NCBI GenBank assembly: GCA_035772405.1
Contig: JAYKKM010000175.1
Location: forward strand, 204,501-268,500
Length of the DNA: 64,000 bases
DNA from: Chrysogorgia sp. JL179-B06
Taxonomy: Eukaryota > Cnidaria > Anthozoa > Scleralcyonacea > Chrysogorgiidae
Direction of reading: 5' to 3'
Shown here: positions 12,721 through 28,700 of the stretch, piece by piece
Position numbering within the stretch: position 1 is the stretch's first letter
Layout: each line of letters starts with the position of its first letter
Translations under genes and position numbers: made by a program
The notes under the pieces: generated by a model
What the model was told of the DNA's origin: nothing
Seen by the model: only the letters and a program-made list of their open reading frames with translations
The model's database searches: none

Positions 12721-15700
12721 ACACAGAGATACACGGAGATAGACAGAGAGACACAAAGAGACACAGAGATACACAGAGAGACACCGAGAGACAGCGAGAC
12801 ACAGAGAGACACAGAGAGACACACAGAGACACAGAGAGACACAGAGAGACACAGAGACACACAGAGATACAGAGAGACACAGAGACACAGAGAGACAGAG
12901 AGACAAACAGAGACACACAGATACACAGACAAACACACAGAGACACACGGAGGCACACAGAGACACACAGAGACAAACACAGAGACACACAGGGACACAC
13001 AGAGACACGCCGAGACACACAGAAACACACCGAGACACAGAGAGACACACAGAGACATAGAGTGACACAGAGAGACACAGAGAGACACAGAGAGGTACAG
13101 AGAGACACAGAGAGACACAGAGAGACACCGAGAGACACACATAAACAGAGATGGACACCGAGAGACACAGAGAGACACAGAGAGGCACAGAGAAACACAG
13201 AGAGACACATAGACACACAGAGACACACAGAGATACACAGAGACACAGAGACACAGAGACACACAGAGACACAGAGAGACACAGAGAGAGACACAGAGAG
13301 ACACAGAGAGACACAGAGAGACACGGAGAGACATAGAGAGACACAGAGAGAAACAGAGAGACACAGAGACACAGAGAGACACAGAGAGACACAGAGAGAC
13401 ATGCAGAGACACACAGACACAGAGAGACACCGAGAGAGACAGAGAGACACAGAGAGATGCAGAGAGACATAGCGAGACACAGAGAGACACAGAGAGACAC
13501 AGAGAGGTACAGAGTGACACAGAGAGACACAGAGAGACACCGAGAGACACACATAAACAGAGATGGACACCGAGAGACACAGAGAGACACAGAAAGGCAC
13601 AGAGAAACACAGAGAGACACATAGACACACAGAGACACACAGAGATACACAGAGACACAGAGACACAGAGACACAGAGACACACAGAGACACAGAGAGAC
13701 ACAGAGAGAGATACAGAGAGACATAGAGAGACACAGAGAGACACGGAGAGACATAGAGAGACACAGAGAGAAACAGAGACACAGAGACACAGAGAGACAC
13801 AGAGAGACACAGAGAGACATGCAGAGACACACAGACACAGAGAGGCACCGAGAGAGACAGAGAGACACAGAGAGATGCAGAGAGACATAGCGAGACACAG
13901 AGAGATACACAGAGACACACAGAGACACACACAGACACACAGAGACACAGAGAGACACAGAGAGACACATAGAGACACATAGAGACACAGAGAGACACAG
14001 AGAGACACAGAGAGACACAGAGAGACACAGAGACACACAGAGAGACACAGAGAGACACAGTGAGACACAGAGAGACATAGCGAGACAGAGAGAGACACAG
14101 AGAGACACAGAGAGACACAGAGAGACACAGAGACACACAGAGATACACAGAGAGAAACAGAGAGACACAGAGACACAGAGAGACAGAGAGACAAACAGAG
14201 ACACACAGAGACACAGACAAACACACAGAGACACACAGAGACATACATAGACATACAGAGAGACATACAGAGACACACAGAGACACACAGAGACACAGAG
14301 AGACACATAGAGACACACAGAGACACACAGAGAAACAGAGAGACACATATAGACACAGAGAGACACAGAGAGACACACAGAGACACAGAGACACACAGAG
14401 ATACACACAGAGACACACAGAGACACACAGAGACACAGAGAGACACATAGAGACACAGAGAGACACAGAGAGACACACAGAGACACACAGAGACACACAG
14501 AGACACACAGAGACACACAGAGACACACATAGACACAGAGAGACACGTAGAGACACCAAGAGAAACACAGAGATACAGAGAGATACAGAGAGACACAGAG
14601 ACACAGAGAGATACAGAGAGATACAGAGAGACACAGAGACACAGAGAGACACAGAGAGACACAGAGAGACACAGACAGACACAGAGAGACACAGAGACAT
14701 AGAGAGACATAGAGAGACACAGAGAGACATAAAGAGACACACAGAGACACAGAGAGATACACAGAGACATACAGAGACACACAGAGACACACAGGGACAC
14801 ACAGAGGCACACAGAGACACATAGAGACACACAGAGACACACAGAGACACAGAGAGACACAAAGAGACACATAGAGACACAGAGAGACACATAGAGACAC
14901 ACAGAGACACAGAGAGACACATAGAGACACAGAGAGACATACAGAGACATATAGAGAAACAGAGAGACACAGAGAGACATAGCGAGACACAGAGAGACAT
15001 AGAGAGACACAGAGAGACACAGAGATACAAGAGAGACACAGAGAGACACAGAGAGACACAGAGAGACTCATAGAGACACAGAGAGACACAGAGAGACACA
15101 GAGAGACACATAGAGACACAGAGAGACACAGAGAGACATAGCGAGACACAGAGAGACATACAGAGACACAGAGAGACACATAGAGACACCGAGAGACAAA
15201 GAGAGACACAGAGAGACACATGGAGACACAGAGAGACACAGAGAGACACAGAGAGACACAGAGAGACATAAAGGGACACACAGAGACACAGAGAGATACA
15301 CAGAGACACACAGACACTCAGAGACACAGAGAGACATCGAGAGAGACACATAGAGACACAGAGAGACAAAGAGAGACACAGAGAGACACAGAGAGACACA
15401 TACAGACACAGAGAGACATAGAGAGACACAGAGAGATACACAGAGACACACAGAGACACACAGAGACACAGAGAGACACATAGAGACACAGAGACAGACA
15501 GAGAGAGACAGAGAGACACAGAGAGATACAGAGAGACACATAGAGACACAGAGAGACACGTAGAGAGACCGAGAGTCACACAGAGACACAGAGAGATACA
15601 GAGATACAGATACACAGAGAGACACATAGACACAGAGAGACACAGAGAGATACAGAGAGACACAGAGACACAGAGAGACACAGAGAGAGACAGAGAGACA

Positions 15701-18700
15701 CATAGAGACACAGAGAGACACAGAGAGACACAGAGAGATACAGAGAGACACAGACAGAAACAGAGAGACACAGAGACACAGAGACACACAGAGAGACACA
15801 TAGAGACATACAGAGACACACAGAGACACAGAGAGACACAGAGAGACACAGAGAGACTCAGAGAGACACAGAGAGACACATAGAGACAGCGAGATACAGA
15901 GAGACAGAGAGACACAGAGAGACAAAGAGAGACACAGAGAGACATAGAGAGACACAGAGAGACACAGAGAGACACAGAGAGACACAGAGAGACACAGAGA
16001 TACACATAGAGACACAGAGAGACACAGAGAGACATAGCGAGACACAGAGAGACATAGAGAGACACAGAGACACAGAGAGATACCGAGAGACAAAGAGAGA
16101 CACAGAGAGACACATAGAGACACAGAGAGACACAGAGAGACACAGAGAGACATAGCGAGACACAGAGAGACATAGAGAGACACCGAGAGACACATAGAGA
16201 CACAGAGAGACACAGAGAGGCACAGAGAGACATAGCGAGACACAGAGAGACACAGATAGACACAGAGAGACATAGAGAGACACATAGAGACACAGAGAGA
16301 CACAGAGACACAGAGAGATACCGAGAGACAAAGAGAGACACAGAGAGACACATAGAGACACAGAGAGACACATAGAGACACAGGGAGACACAGCGAGACA
16401 CATAGAGACATAGAGAGACACAGAGACACAGAGAGATACCGAGAGACAAAGAGAGACACAGAGAGACACATAGAGACACAGAGAGACACAGAGAGACACA
16501 GGGAGACATAGCGAGACACAGAGAGACATAGAGAGACACAGAGAGACACATAGAGACAAAGAGAGACAAAGAGAGACACAGAGAGACACATGGAGACACA
16601 GAGAGACACAGAGAGAGACAGAGAGAGACAGAGAGAGACAGAGAGACAGAGAGACAGAGAGACACACAGAGACACAGAGAGACACAGAGAGGCACAGAGA
16701 GACACAAAGAGACACAGAGAGACACAGAGAGACACAGAGAGACACAGAGAGACTTAACGAAACACAGAGAGACACAGAGAGACACAGAGAGACATAGAGA
16801 GACACAGAGAGACACAGAGACACACAGAGACACACAAAGAGACACACCGAGAGAAACAGAGAGACACAGAGACACAGAGAGACAGAGAGACAAACAGAGA
16901 CACACAAAGAGACAGAGAAACACACAGAGACACACAGAGACATACAGAGACATGCAAAGAGACACACAGAGACACACAGAGACACACAGAGAGACACATA
17001 GAGAGACACAGAGACATACAGAGACACACAGAGACACACAGGGACACACAGAGGCACACAGAGACACATAGAGACACACAGAGACACACAGAGATACAGA
17101 GAGACACATAGAGACAGCGAGACACAGAGAGACACAGAGAGACACAGAGAGACACACAGAGAGAAACAGAGAGACACAGAGACACAGAGAGACAGAGAGA
17201 CAAACAGAGACACACAAAGACACAGAGAAACACACAGAGACACACAGAGACATACAGAGACACAGAGAGACACACAGAGACACACAGAGACACACAGAGA
17301 GACACATAGAGAGACACAGAGACATACAGAGACACACAGAGACACACAGGGACACACAGAGGCACACAGAGACACATAGAGACACACAGAGACACACAGA
17401 GATACAGAGAGACACATAGAGACAGCGAGACACAGAGAGACACAGAGAGACACAGAGAGACACAGAGAGACACAGAGAGACACAGAGAGACAAAGAGAGA
17501 CACAGAGAGACACAGAGAGACACAGAGAGACACAGAGAGACACAGAGAGACACAGAGAGACACAGAGAGACACAGATAGACACAGAGAGACACAGAGAGA
17601 TACAGAGAGACAAATAGAGACACAGAGAGACACGTAGAGAGACCGAGAGACACACAGAGACACAGAGAGATACAGAGAGACACAGATACACAGAGAGACA
17701 CATAGACACAGAGAGACACAGAGAGATACAGAGAGACACAGAGACACAGAGAGACACAGAGAGACACAGAGAGACACATAGAGACACAGAGAGACACAGA
17801 GAGACGCAGAGAGACACAGAGAGACACCGAGAGATACAGAGAGAAACAGAGAGACACAGAGACACACAGAGACACACAGAGAGACACATAGAGACACACA
17901 GAGACACAGAGAGACACAGAGAGACACAGAGAGACACAGAGAGACACAGAGAGACACATAGAGACAGCGAGACACAGAGAGACACAGAGAGACACAGAGA
18001 GGCACAGAGAGACACAGAGAGACACAGAGAGACACAGAGAGACACAAAGAGACACAGAGAGACACAGAGAGACACAGATAGACACAGAGAGACATAGAGA
18101 GACACATATAGACACAGAGAGACACAGAGAGACATAGCGAGACACAGAGAGACATAGCGAGACACAGAGAGACATAGAGAGATACCGAGAGACAAAGAGA
18201 GATACCGAGAGACAAAGAGAGACACAGAGAGACACAGAGAGACACAGAGAGACACAGAGAGACACAGAGAGACATAGCGAGACACAGACAGACATAGAGA
18301 GACACAGAGAGACACATAGAGACAAAGAGAGACAAAGAGAGACACAGAGAGACACAGAGAGAGACAGAGAGAGACAGAGAGAGACAGAGAGACACAGAGA
18401 GACACGGAGAGAGACAGAGAGACACAGAGAGACACAGAGAGACACAGAGAGACACCGAGAGACATAGCGAGACACAGAGAGACACAGAGAGACACAGAGA
18501 GACACAGAGAGACACAGAGACACACAGAGACACACAGAGACACACAGAGAGAAACAGAGAGACACAGAGACACAGAGACACAGAGAGACAAACAGAGACA
18601 CACAAAGACACAGAGAAACACACAGAGACACACAGAGACATACAGAGACATACAGAGAGACACACAGAGACACACAGAGACACACAGAGAGACACAGAGA

Positions 18701-21289
18701 GACACAGAGACATACAGAGACACACAGAGACACACAGAGACACACAGAGACACACAGAGGCACACAGAGACAGATAGAGACACACAGAGACACACAGAGA
18801 CACAGAGAGACACAAAGAGACACATAGAGATACAGAGAGACACAGAGAGACACAGAGAGACACAGAGAGACACAGAGAGACACAGAGAGACACAGAGAGA
18901 CACGGAGAGAGACAGAGAGACCCAGAGAGGCACGGAGAGACACAGAGAGAAACAGAGAGACACAGAGACACAGCGAGACACAGAGAGACACAGAGAGACA
19001 CAGAGACACATAGAGACACAGAGAGACACAGAGAGACACAGAGAGACACAGAGAGACACAGAGAGACACAGAGAGACACAGAGAGACACAGAGAGACACA
19101 GAGAGACATAGCGAGACACAGAGAGACACAGAGAGACACAGAGAGACACATAGAGACACAGAGAGACACAGAGAGACACAGAGAGACACAGAGAGACACA
19201 GAGAGACACAGAGAGACACAGAGAGACACAGAGAGACACAGAGAGACACATAGAGACACAGAGAGACACAGAGAGACACATAGAGACAGCGAGACACAGA
19301 GAGACACAGAGAGACACAGAGAGACACAGAGAGACACAGAGAGACACAGAGACACACAGAGATACAGAGAGACACAGAGACACAGAGAGACAGAGAGACA
19401 AACAGAGACACACAGATACACAGACAAACACACAGAGACACACAGAGGCACACAGAGACACACAGAGACAAACACAGAGACACACAGGGACACACAGAGA
19501 CACGCCGAGACACACAGAAACACACCGAGACACAGAGAGACACGTAGAGACACCAAGAGAAACACAGAGACACAGAGAAACACACAGAGACACACAGAGA
19601 TACAGAGAGACACAGAGAGACACAGAGAGACACAGAGAGACACAGAGAGACACAGAGACATAGAGAGACAAAGAGAGACACAGAGAGACATAAAGAGACA
19701 CACCGAGACACAGAGACACACAGAGTGACAGAGAGACATAGAGAGACACATAGAGACACATAAAGACATAGAGAGACACAGAGACACACAGAGACACACA
19801 GAGACACAGAGAGAGACACATAGAGACACAGAGAGAGACACAGAGAGACATAGAGAGACACATAGAGACACACAGAGACACACAGAGACACACAGAGAGA
19901 CACGCATAGACACACAGAGACAAACACAGAGACACACAGAGACACACAGAGACACGCCGAGACACACAGAAACACACCGAGACACAGAGAGACACAGAGA
20001 GACACAGAGAGACACAGAGAGACACAGAGAGACACAGAGAGACACAGAGAGACACAGAGAGACACAGAGAGGCTCAGAGAGACACAGAGAGACACAGAGA
20101 GACACAGGGAGACACAGAGAGACACAGAGAGACACAGAGAGACACAGAGAGACACACAGAGACACACAGAGACACAGAGAGACACATAGAGACACAGAGA
20201 GACAGAGAGACACAGAGAGACACACAGAGACACAGCGAGACACACAGAGACACACAGAGACACACAGAGACACACAGAGACACAGAGACACAGAGAGACA
20301 CGTAGAGACACCGAGAGACACACAGAGATACAGAGAGATACAAAGAGACACAGAGACACAGAGAGACACAGAGAGATACAGAGAGACACAGAGAAACAGA
20401 GAGACACAGAGAGACAAAGAGAGAGACAGAGATACACAGAGACACGGAGTGAGACCTAGAGACACAGAGAAACACAGAGAGACATAGATAGACACAAAGA
20501 GACACATAGAGACATATACAGAGACAGAGAGACACAGAGAGACACAGCGAGACACAGATAGAAAGAGAGAGACACAGAAGGAAACAGAGAGACACAGAGA
20601 GACACAGAGAGACACAGAGAGACACAGAGACACATAGAGACACACAGAGACACAGAGAGAGACACATATAGACACGGAGATACATAGAGAGACATAGAGA
20701 GACACTCAGAGACACACAGAATCAAATAGAGACACAGAGACACACATAGACACAGAGACACTGAGAGACAGAGAGAGAGACACAGAGAGACATAGAGAGA
20801 CACACAGAGACACACAGAGACACACAGAGACACACAGAGGCACACAGAGACACACAGAGACAAAGAGACACACAGAGACACACAGAGACACGCCGAGACA
20901 CACCGAAATACACCGAGACACAGAGAGACACAGAGAGACATAGAGTGACACAGAGAGACACAGAGAGACACAGAGAGACACAGAGAGAAACAGAGAGACA
21001 CAGAGACATAGAGAGACATTGGGAGACACAGAGAGATACAGAGAGACACAGAGAGACACGTAGAGACACACAGAGACACACAGAGAAACAAAGAGATACA
21101 GAGACACAGAGACACAGAGACACAGAGAGACACAGAGAGACACAGAGAGAGACACATATAGACACAGAGAGACACAGAGAGACACACAGAGACACAGAGA
21201 CACACAGAGATACACGCAGAGACACACAGAGACACATAGAGACACACAGAGACACAGAGAGACACATAGAGACACAGAGAGACACAGAG

Positions 21290-24200
21290 AGAGACAGAGA
21301 GAGACACAGAGAGACACGGGGAGACACTGAGAGACACAAAGAGACACAGAGAGACTCAGAGAGACACAGAGAGACACAGAAAGACACAGAGACACAGGGA
21401 GACATAGAGACGCAGAGAGACACAGAGAGACATAGAAAGACACAGCAAGACACAGAGAGACATACAGAGACAGAGAGACACAAAGAGCCACAGAGAGACA
21501 CAGAGACACACAGAGAGACACAGAGAGACAAAGAGAGACACAGAGAGACACGTCGAGAGACACAGAGACACACAGAGACACAGAGATACACAGAGAGACA
21601 CCGACAGACACAGAGACACACAGAGACACACAGAAAGCAACAGAGAGATACAGAGACACAGAGAGACACACAGAGAAACACAGAGACACAGAGAGACACA
21701 CAGAGACACACAGAGATAGACAGAGAGGCACACAGAGACACACAGAGACACACAGAGAGACACGCATAGACACACAGACCTAGAGACACAGGGAGACACA
21801 GAGAGACATAGAAAGACACAAAAAGACACAGAGAGACATACAGACACAGAGAGACACAAAGAGACACAGAGAGACAGAGAGACACACAGAGAGACACAGA
21901 GAGACAACGAGAGACACAGATAGACACAGATAGACTCAGAGAGACACATAGAGACACAGAGAGACACAGAGACACCGAGAGACACAGAGACACACAGAGA
22001 CACACAGAAAGCAACAGAGAGATACAGAGACACAGAGAGACACACAGAGAAACACAGAGAGACACAGAGACACACAAAGACACACAGAGACATACAGAGA
22101 GGAACACAGAGACACACAGAGACACACAGAGAGACACGCATAGACACACAGACCTAGAGACACAGAGAGACACAGAGAGACATAGAAAGACACAGAAAGA
22201 CACAGAGAGACATACAGACACAGAGAGACACAAAGAGACGCAGAGAGACACAGAGACACACAGAGAGACACAGAGAGACAACGAGAGACACAGCTGGACA
22301 CAGATAGACTCAGAGAGACACATAGAGACACAGAGAGACAGAGAGAGACACGTAGAGACACAGAGAGACACACAGAGACACAGAGAGATACGGAGAGACA
22401 CAGAGAGACACAGAGAGACAAAGAGACATAGCGAGACACAGAGAGACACAGAGAGACACATAGAGACAGAGATACACAGCGAGACACCGAGAGACACAGA
22501 GACACACAGAGACACACAGAGACACACAGAAAGCACCAGAGAGACACAGAGACACACAGAGACACACAGAGACACACAGAGACACACAGAGACACACAGA
22601 GACACACAGAGACACACAGAGACATACAGAGAGGCACACAGAGACACACAGAGACACACAGAGAGACACGCATAGACACACAAAGACTCACAGAGAGACA
22701 CAGAGAGACACAGAGACATACAGAGACACACAGAGATACACAGAGACACAGAGAGACACAGAGAGACAAAGAGAGACACAGAGAGACACAGAGAGCCACA
22801 TAGAGAGATACAGAGAGACACACAGAGACACAGGGAGACACAGAGAGACACACTGGGACACACAGAGACACACAGAGACACAGAGAGACACATAGAGACA
22901 CAGAGAGACACAGAGAGACACAGAGAGACACAGAGAGACACAGAGAGACACAGAGAGACACAGAGAGACACAGAGAGGCACAGAGAGACACAGAGAGACA
23001 CAGAGAGATACACAGAGACACAGAGAGACACAGCGAGACACAGAGAGACACACAGAGACACAGAGAGACACATAGAGACACAGAGAGACACAGAGAGAGA
23101 CAGAGAGAGACACAGAGAGACACGGGGAGACACTGAGAGACACAAATAGACACAGAGAGACTCAGAGAGACACAGAGAGACACAGAAAGACACAGAGACA
23201 CAGGGAGACATAGAGACACAGAGAGACACAGAGAGACATAGAAAGACACAGCAAGACACAGAGAGACATACAGACACAGAGAGACACAAAGAGACACAGA
23301 GAGACACAGAGACACACAGAGAGACACAGAGAGACAAAGAGAGACACAGAGAGACACGTCGAGACACACAGAGACACACAGAGACACAGAGATACACAGA
23401 GAGACACCGAGAGACACAGAGACACACAGAGACACACAGAAAGCAACAGAGAGACACAGAGACACAGAGAGACACACAGAGAAACACAGAGACACAGAGA
23501 GACACACAGAGACACACAGAGATAGACAGAGAGGCACACAGAGACACACAGAGACACACAGAGAGACACGCATAGACACACAGACCTAGAGACACAGAGA
23601 GACACAGAGAGACATAGAAAGACACAGAAAGACACAGAGAGACATACAGACACAGAGAGACACAAAGAGACACAGAGAGACACAGAGACACACAGAGAGA
23701 CACAGAGAGACAACGAGAGACACAGATAGACACAGATAGACTCAGAGAGACACATAGAGACACAGAGAGACACAGAGACACCGAGAGACACAGAGACACA
23801 CAGAGACACACAGAAAGCAACAGAGAGATACAGAGACACAGAGAGACACACAGAGAAACACAGAGACACACAGAGACACACAGAGACACACAGAGACATA
23901 CAGAGAGGCACACAGAGACACACAGAGACACACAGAGAGACACGCATAGACACACAGACCTAGAGACACAGAGAGACACAGAGAGACATAGAAAGACACA
24001 GAAAGACACAGAGAGACATACAGACACAGAGAGACACAAAGAGACACAGAGAGACACAGAGACACACAGAGAGACACAGAGAGACAACGAGAGACACAGA
24101 TCGACACAGATAGACTCAGAGAGACACATAGAGACACAGAGAGACACAGAGAGACACGTAGAGACACAGAGAGACACACAGAGACACAGAGAGATACGGA

Positions 24201-24900
24201 GAGACACAGAGAGACACAGAGAGACAAAGAGACATAGCGAGACACCGAGAGACACAGAGAGACACATAGAGACAGAGATACACAGCGAGACACCGAGAGA
24301 CACAGAGACACACAGAGACACACAGAGACACACAGAAAGCACCAGAGAGACACAGAGACACAGAGAGACACACAGAGACACACAGAGACACAGAGAGACA
24401 CACAGAGACACACAGAGACACACAGAGACATACAGAGAGGCACACAGAGACACACAGAGACACACAGAGAGACACGCATAGACACACAAAGACTCACAGA
24501 GAGACACAGAGAGACACAGAGACATACAGAGACACACAGAGATACACAGAGACACAGAGAGACACAGAGAGACACAGAGAGACACAGAGAGACACAGAGA
24601 GCCACATAGAGAGATACAGAGAGACACACAGAGACACAGAGAGACACAGAGAGACACACTGGGACACACAGAGACACACAGAGACACAGAGAGACACATA
24701 GAGACACAGAGAGACACAGAGAGACACAGAGAGACACAGAGAGACACAGAGAGACACAGAGAGACACAGAGAGACACAGAGAGGCACAGAGAGACACAGA
24801 GAGACACAGAGAGATACACAGAGACACAGAGAGACACAGCGAGACACAGAGAGACACATATAGACACAGAGAGACAGAGAGAGACAGAGAGACACAGAGA
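21290..24900. repeat. 1,806-bp higher-order tandem repeat, two copies
   Basis: Within the satellite a 1,806-bp block is present twice, head to tail. Landmarks with identical spacing: CACGGGGAGACACTGAG at 21,315 and 23,121, GACTCAGAG near 21,353 and 23,159, GAGAGCCACATAG near 22,793 and 24,599, CACTGGGACACAC at 22,851 and 24,657. The exact 1,806-bp offset over the whole block shows duplication of a long unit on top of the 10-bp unit, as in classical satellite higher-order repeats. Boundaries are approximate. Confidence 0.85.
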
Positions 24901-25140
24901 GACACAGAGAGACACAGAGAGACACATAGAGACACAGAGAGACACGTAGAGAGACCGAGAGACACACAGAGACACAGAGAGACACAGAGAGACACAGAGA
25001 CACAGAGAGACACATAGAGACATACAGAGACACACAGAGACACAGAGAGACACAGAGAGACACAGAGAGACACAGAGAGACACAGAGAGACACAGAGAGA
25101 CACAGAGAGACACAGAGAGACACAGAGAGAGAGAGAGAGA

Positions 25141-25757
25141 ACCTTTATTTAAGCACGGAGTTTCATCAATAATACAATTGCTTTACATGAAAGCCGTGTC
25201 CAAGTAATTATTACATAAATAAATTAAATATATATTAATTATTTACAAAATTGAGGAAAAGAGGCATTTATACTATTTCTAAATCCCATTAAAGAAGAAA
25301 TATTTTTTTGAGCAGAACTTAGAGAATTCCATAAATTAACTCCTTGAAAGATAAAGCTCTTTTTTAAATATTCTGACTTGGGATTAGGTAGTTTTAAGTT
25401 ATTTTCACAGTTGCGCAGATTGTAATGGGTGGAATCAATTACCCTTTTGAATTGATTGATTAAGTATTTTGGAGCAATATTATGCATAATCTTATGCATC
25501 ATTATTAGCATCTGTTTAGAACGCCTAAGTGCCAAATTGTCCCAACCTAAATTATTAAGAATGTCTTGGGACCTAATTTCATAACCTTGTTTTGTTATAA
25601 CTCTGGCTGCTCTATTTTGCAATTTCTGAAGTCGTTCATTTAGTGAATAATTTATGTTGCCCCAAACAATTCCACAATAATCGAACAACGGTTGAATTAG
25701 AGATTTATATAAGGTCACCAACGTTCTAGAAGGTACATATTTTAGAAGGTACATATT
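25141..25757 (-). mobile_element. 5'-truncated non-LTR retroelement 2 (3' end only)
   Basis: A 0.6-kb 3' fragment of a LINE related to element 1, in the same orientation. It keeps the end of the reverse transcriptase ORF and a 3' UTR with AATAAA just before the edge; the next bases are (TC)n and the satellite, with no poly(A). The 5' edge has two full and one partial copy of a 16-bp unit (CTAGAAGGTACATAT at 25,726 and a near copy at 25,742, then CTAGAAG at 25,758), which looks like a local slippage or template-jump scar made at integration. Confidence 0.92.
25239..25754 (-). pseudogene. LINE reverse transcriptase, C-terminal fragment
   Basis: About 171 residues matching the part after the catalytic palm of a LINE reverse transcriptase: SLIQPLFDYCGIVWGN, then LQKLQNRAARVIT, then a GYEIRSQDIL block and an LWNSL motif near the end. 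The same motif order is found in element 1 (QPHFDYCSSLWGN, LQNRAARIIT, LLWNSLP), so the two copies belong to one lineage but are well diverged. The frame is open to its stop; the catalytic part is absent because of 5' truncation, so it cannot function alone. The apparent first residues read through the 16-bp duplication at the junction and are not native. Confidence 0.92.
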
Positions 25758-28700
25758 CTAGAAGAGACACAGAGAGACAAAGAGAGACACAGAGTGACAC
25801 AGAGAGACACAGAGAGACACAGAGAGACACATAGAGACACAGATAGACACAGAGAGATATAGAGAGACACATAGCGACATAGAGAGACACAGAGAGACAT
25901 AGCGAGACATAGCGCGACACAGAGAGACATAGAGAGACACAGAGATATACAGAGAGACAAAGAGAGACACAGAGAGACACAGAGAGACACAGAGAGACAC
26001 AGAGAGAAACAGAGACACACAGAGATACACAGAGACACAGAGACACATAGAGACACAGAGAGACACAGAGAGACACATAGAGACAGCGAGACACAGAGAG
26101 ACACAGAGAGACACAGAGAGACACAGAGAGACACAGAGAGACACAGAGACACACAGAGATACAGAGACACACAGAGACACAGAGAGACAGAGAGATAAAC
26201 AGAGACACACAGATACACAGACAAACACACAGAGACACACAGAGGCACACAGATACACACAGAGACAAACACAGAGACACACAGGGACACACAGAGACAC
26301 GCCGAGACACACAGAAACACACCGAGACACAGAGAGACACACAGAGACATAGAGTGACACAGAGAGACACAGAGAGACACAGAGAGGTACAGAGAGACAC
26401 AGAGAGACACACATAAACAGAGATGGACACAGAGAGACACAGAGAGACACAGAAAGGCACAGAGAAACACAGAGAGACACATAGACACACAGAGACACAC
26501 AGAGATACACAGAGACACAGAGACACAGAGACACACAGAGACACAGAGAGACACAGAGAGAGATACAGAGAGACACAGAGAGACACAGAGAGACACGGAG
26601 AGACATAGAGAGACACAGAGAGAAACAGAGACACAGAGACATAGAGAGACACAGAGAGACATGCAGAGACACACAGACACAGAGAGACACCGAGAGAGAC
26701 AGAGAGACACAGAGAGATGCAGAGAGACATAGCGAGACACAGAGAGACACAGAGAGACACACAGAGACAAACACAGACACACAGAGACACAGAGAGACAC
26801 AGAGAGACACATAGAGACACATAGAGACACAGAGAGACACAGAGAGACACAGAGAGACACAGAGAGACATAAAGAGACACACAGAGACACAGAGAGATAC
26901 ACAGAGACACACAGACACTCAGAGACACAGAGAGACATCGAGAGAGACACATAGAGACACAGAGAGACACAGAGAGACATAAAGAGACACACAGAGACAC
27001 AGAGAGATACACAGAGACACACAGACACACAGAGACACAGAGAGACATCGAGAGAGACACATAGAGACACAGAGAGACACATATAGACACAGAGAGACAC
27101 AGAGAGACACATAGAGACACAGAGAGACACAGAGAGACACAGAGAGACACAGAGAGACACAGAGAGATACACAGAGACACACAGAGACACACAGAGACAC
27201 AGAGAGACACATAGAGACGCAGAGAGACACAGAGAGACACAGAGAGACACAGAGAGACACAGTCACACAGACACACACAGAGAGACACATAGAGACATAC
27301 AGAGACACACAGAGACACAGAGAGACACCGAGAGACACAGAGAGACACAGAGAGACACAGAGAGACACATAGAGACAGCGAGACACAGAGAGACACAGAG
27401 AGACACAGAGAGACACAGAGAGACACAGAGAGACACAGAGAGACAAAGAGAGATACAGAGAGACACAGAGAGACACAGAGAGACACAGAGAGATACAGAG
27501 AGACACAGAGAGACACAGATAGACACAGAGAGACACAGAGAGACACAGAGAGACACATAGAGACACAGAGAGACACGTAGAGAGACCGAGAGACACACAG
27601 AGACACAGAGAGATACAGAGAGACACAGAGACACAGAGAGACACATAGACACAGAGAGACACAGAGAGACACAGAGAGACACAGAGAGACACATAGAGAC
27701 AGCGAGACACAGAGAGACACAGAGAGACACAGAGAGACACAGAGAGACACAGAGAGACACAGAGAGACAAAGAGAGACACAGAGAGACACAGAGAGACAC
27801 AGAGAGACACAGAGAGACACAGAGAGACACAGAGAGACACAGATAGACACAGAGAGACATAGAGAGACACATAGAGACACAGAGAGACACAGAGAGACAT
27901 AGCGAGACACAGAGAGACATAGAGAGACACAGAGACACAGAGAGATACCGAGAGACAAAGAGAGACACCGAGAGACACATAGAGACACAGAGAGACACAG
28001 AGAGACACAGAGAGACATAGCGAGACACAGAGAGACACAGAGAGACACAGAGAGACACATAGAGACACAGAGAGACACAGAGAGACACAGAGAGACACAT
28101 GGAGACACAGAGAGACACAGAGAGAGACAGAGAGAGACAGAGAGAGACAGAGAGACACAGAGAGACACGGAGAGAGACAGAGAGACACAGAGAGACACAG
28201 AGAGACACAGAGAGACACAGAGAGACATAGCGAGACACACAGAGACACAGAGAGACACACAGAGACACAGAGAGAGACAGAGACACACAGAGACACACAG
28301 AGAGAAACAGAGAGACACAGAGACACAGAGACACAGAGAAACAAACAGAGACACACAAAGACACAGAGAAACACACAGAGACACACAGAGACATACAGAG
28401 ACATACAGAGAGACACACAGAGACACACAGAGACACACAGAGAGACACAGAGAGACACAGAGACACACAGAGACACACAGAGACACACAGAGACACACAG
28501 AGACACACAGAGACATATAGAGACACAGAGAGACACAGAGAGACACAGAGAGACACAGAGAGACACACAGAGACACACAGAGACACACAGAGACACACAT
28601 AGACACAGAGAGACACGTAGAGACACCAAGAGAAACACAGAGATACAGAGAGATACAGAGAGACACAGAGACACAGAGAGATACAGAGAGATACAGAGAG

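Larger units (their letters stand above)
8691..25140. repeat. GAGAGACACA satellite, block 2
   Basis: The main satellite stretch, 16.4 kb without a unique-sequence interruption. Two textures alternate. One is decamer-rich (about 8.7-12.7 kb and 15.0-18.5 kb) with CATAGCGAG and CTTAACGAAAC landmarks. The other is rich in the 8-bp unit (about 12.7-14.9 kb and 19.3-25.1 kb) and is marked by CACGCCGAGACACACAGAAA near 13,006, 19,501, 19,962 and 20,890. The edge with the next retroelement is a run of GA at 25,121-25,140. No T-rich or unique sequence, no promoter and no credible gene is visible. The long + and - strand frames are side effects of the stop-free unit. Confidence 0.97.
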
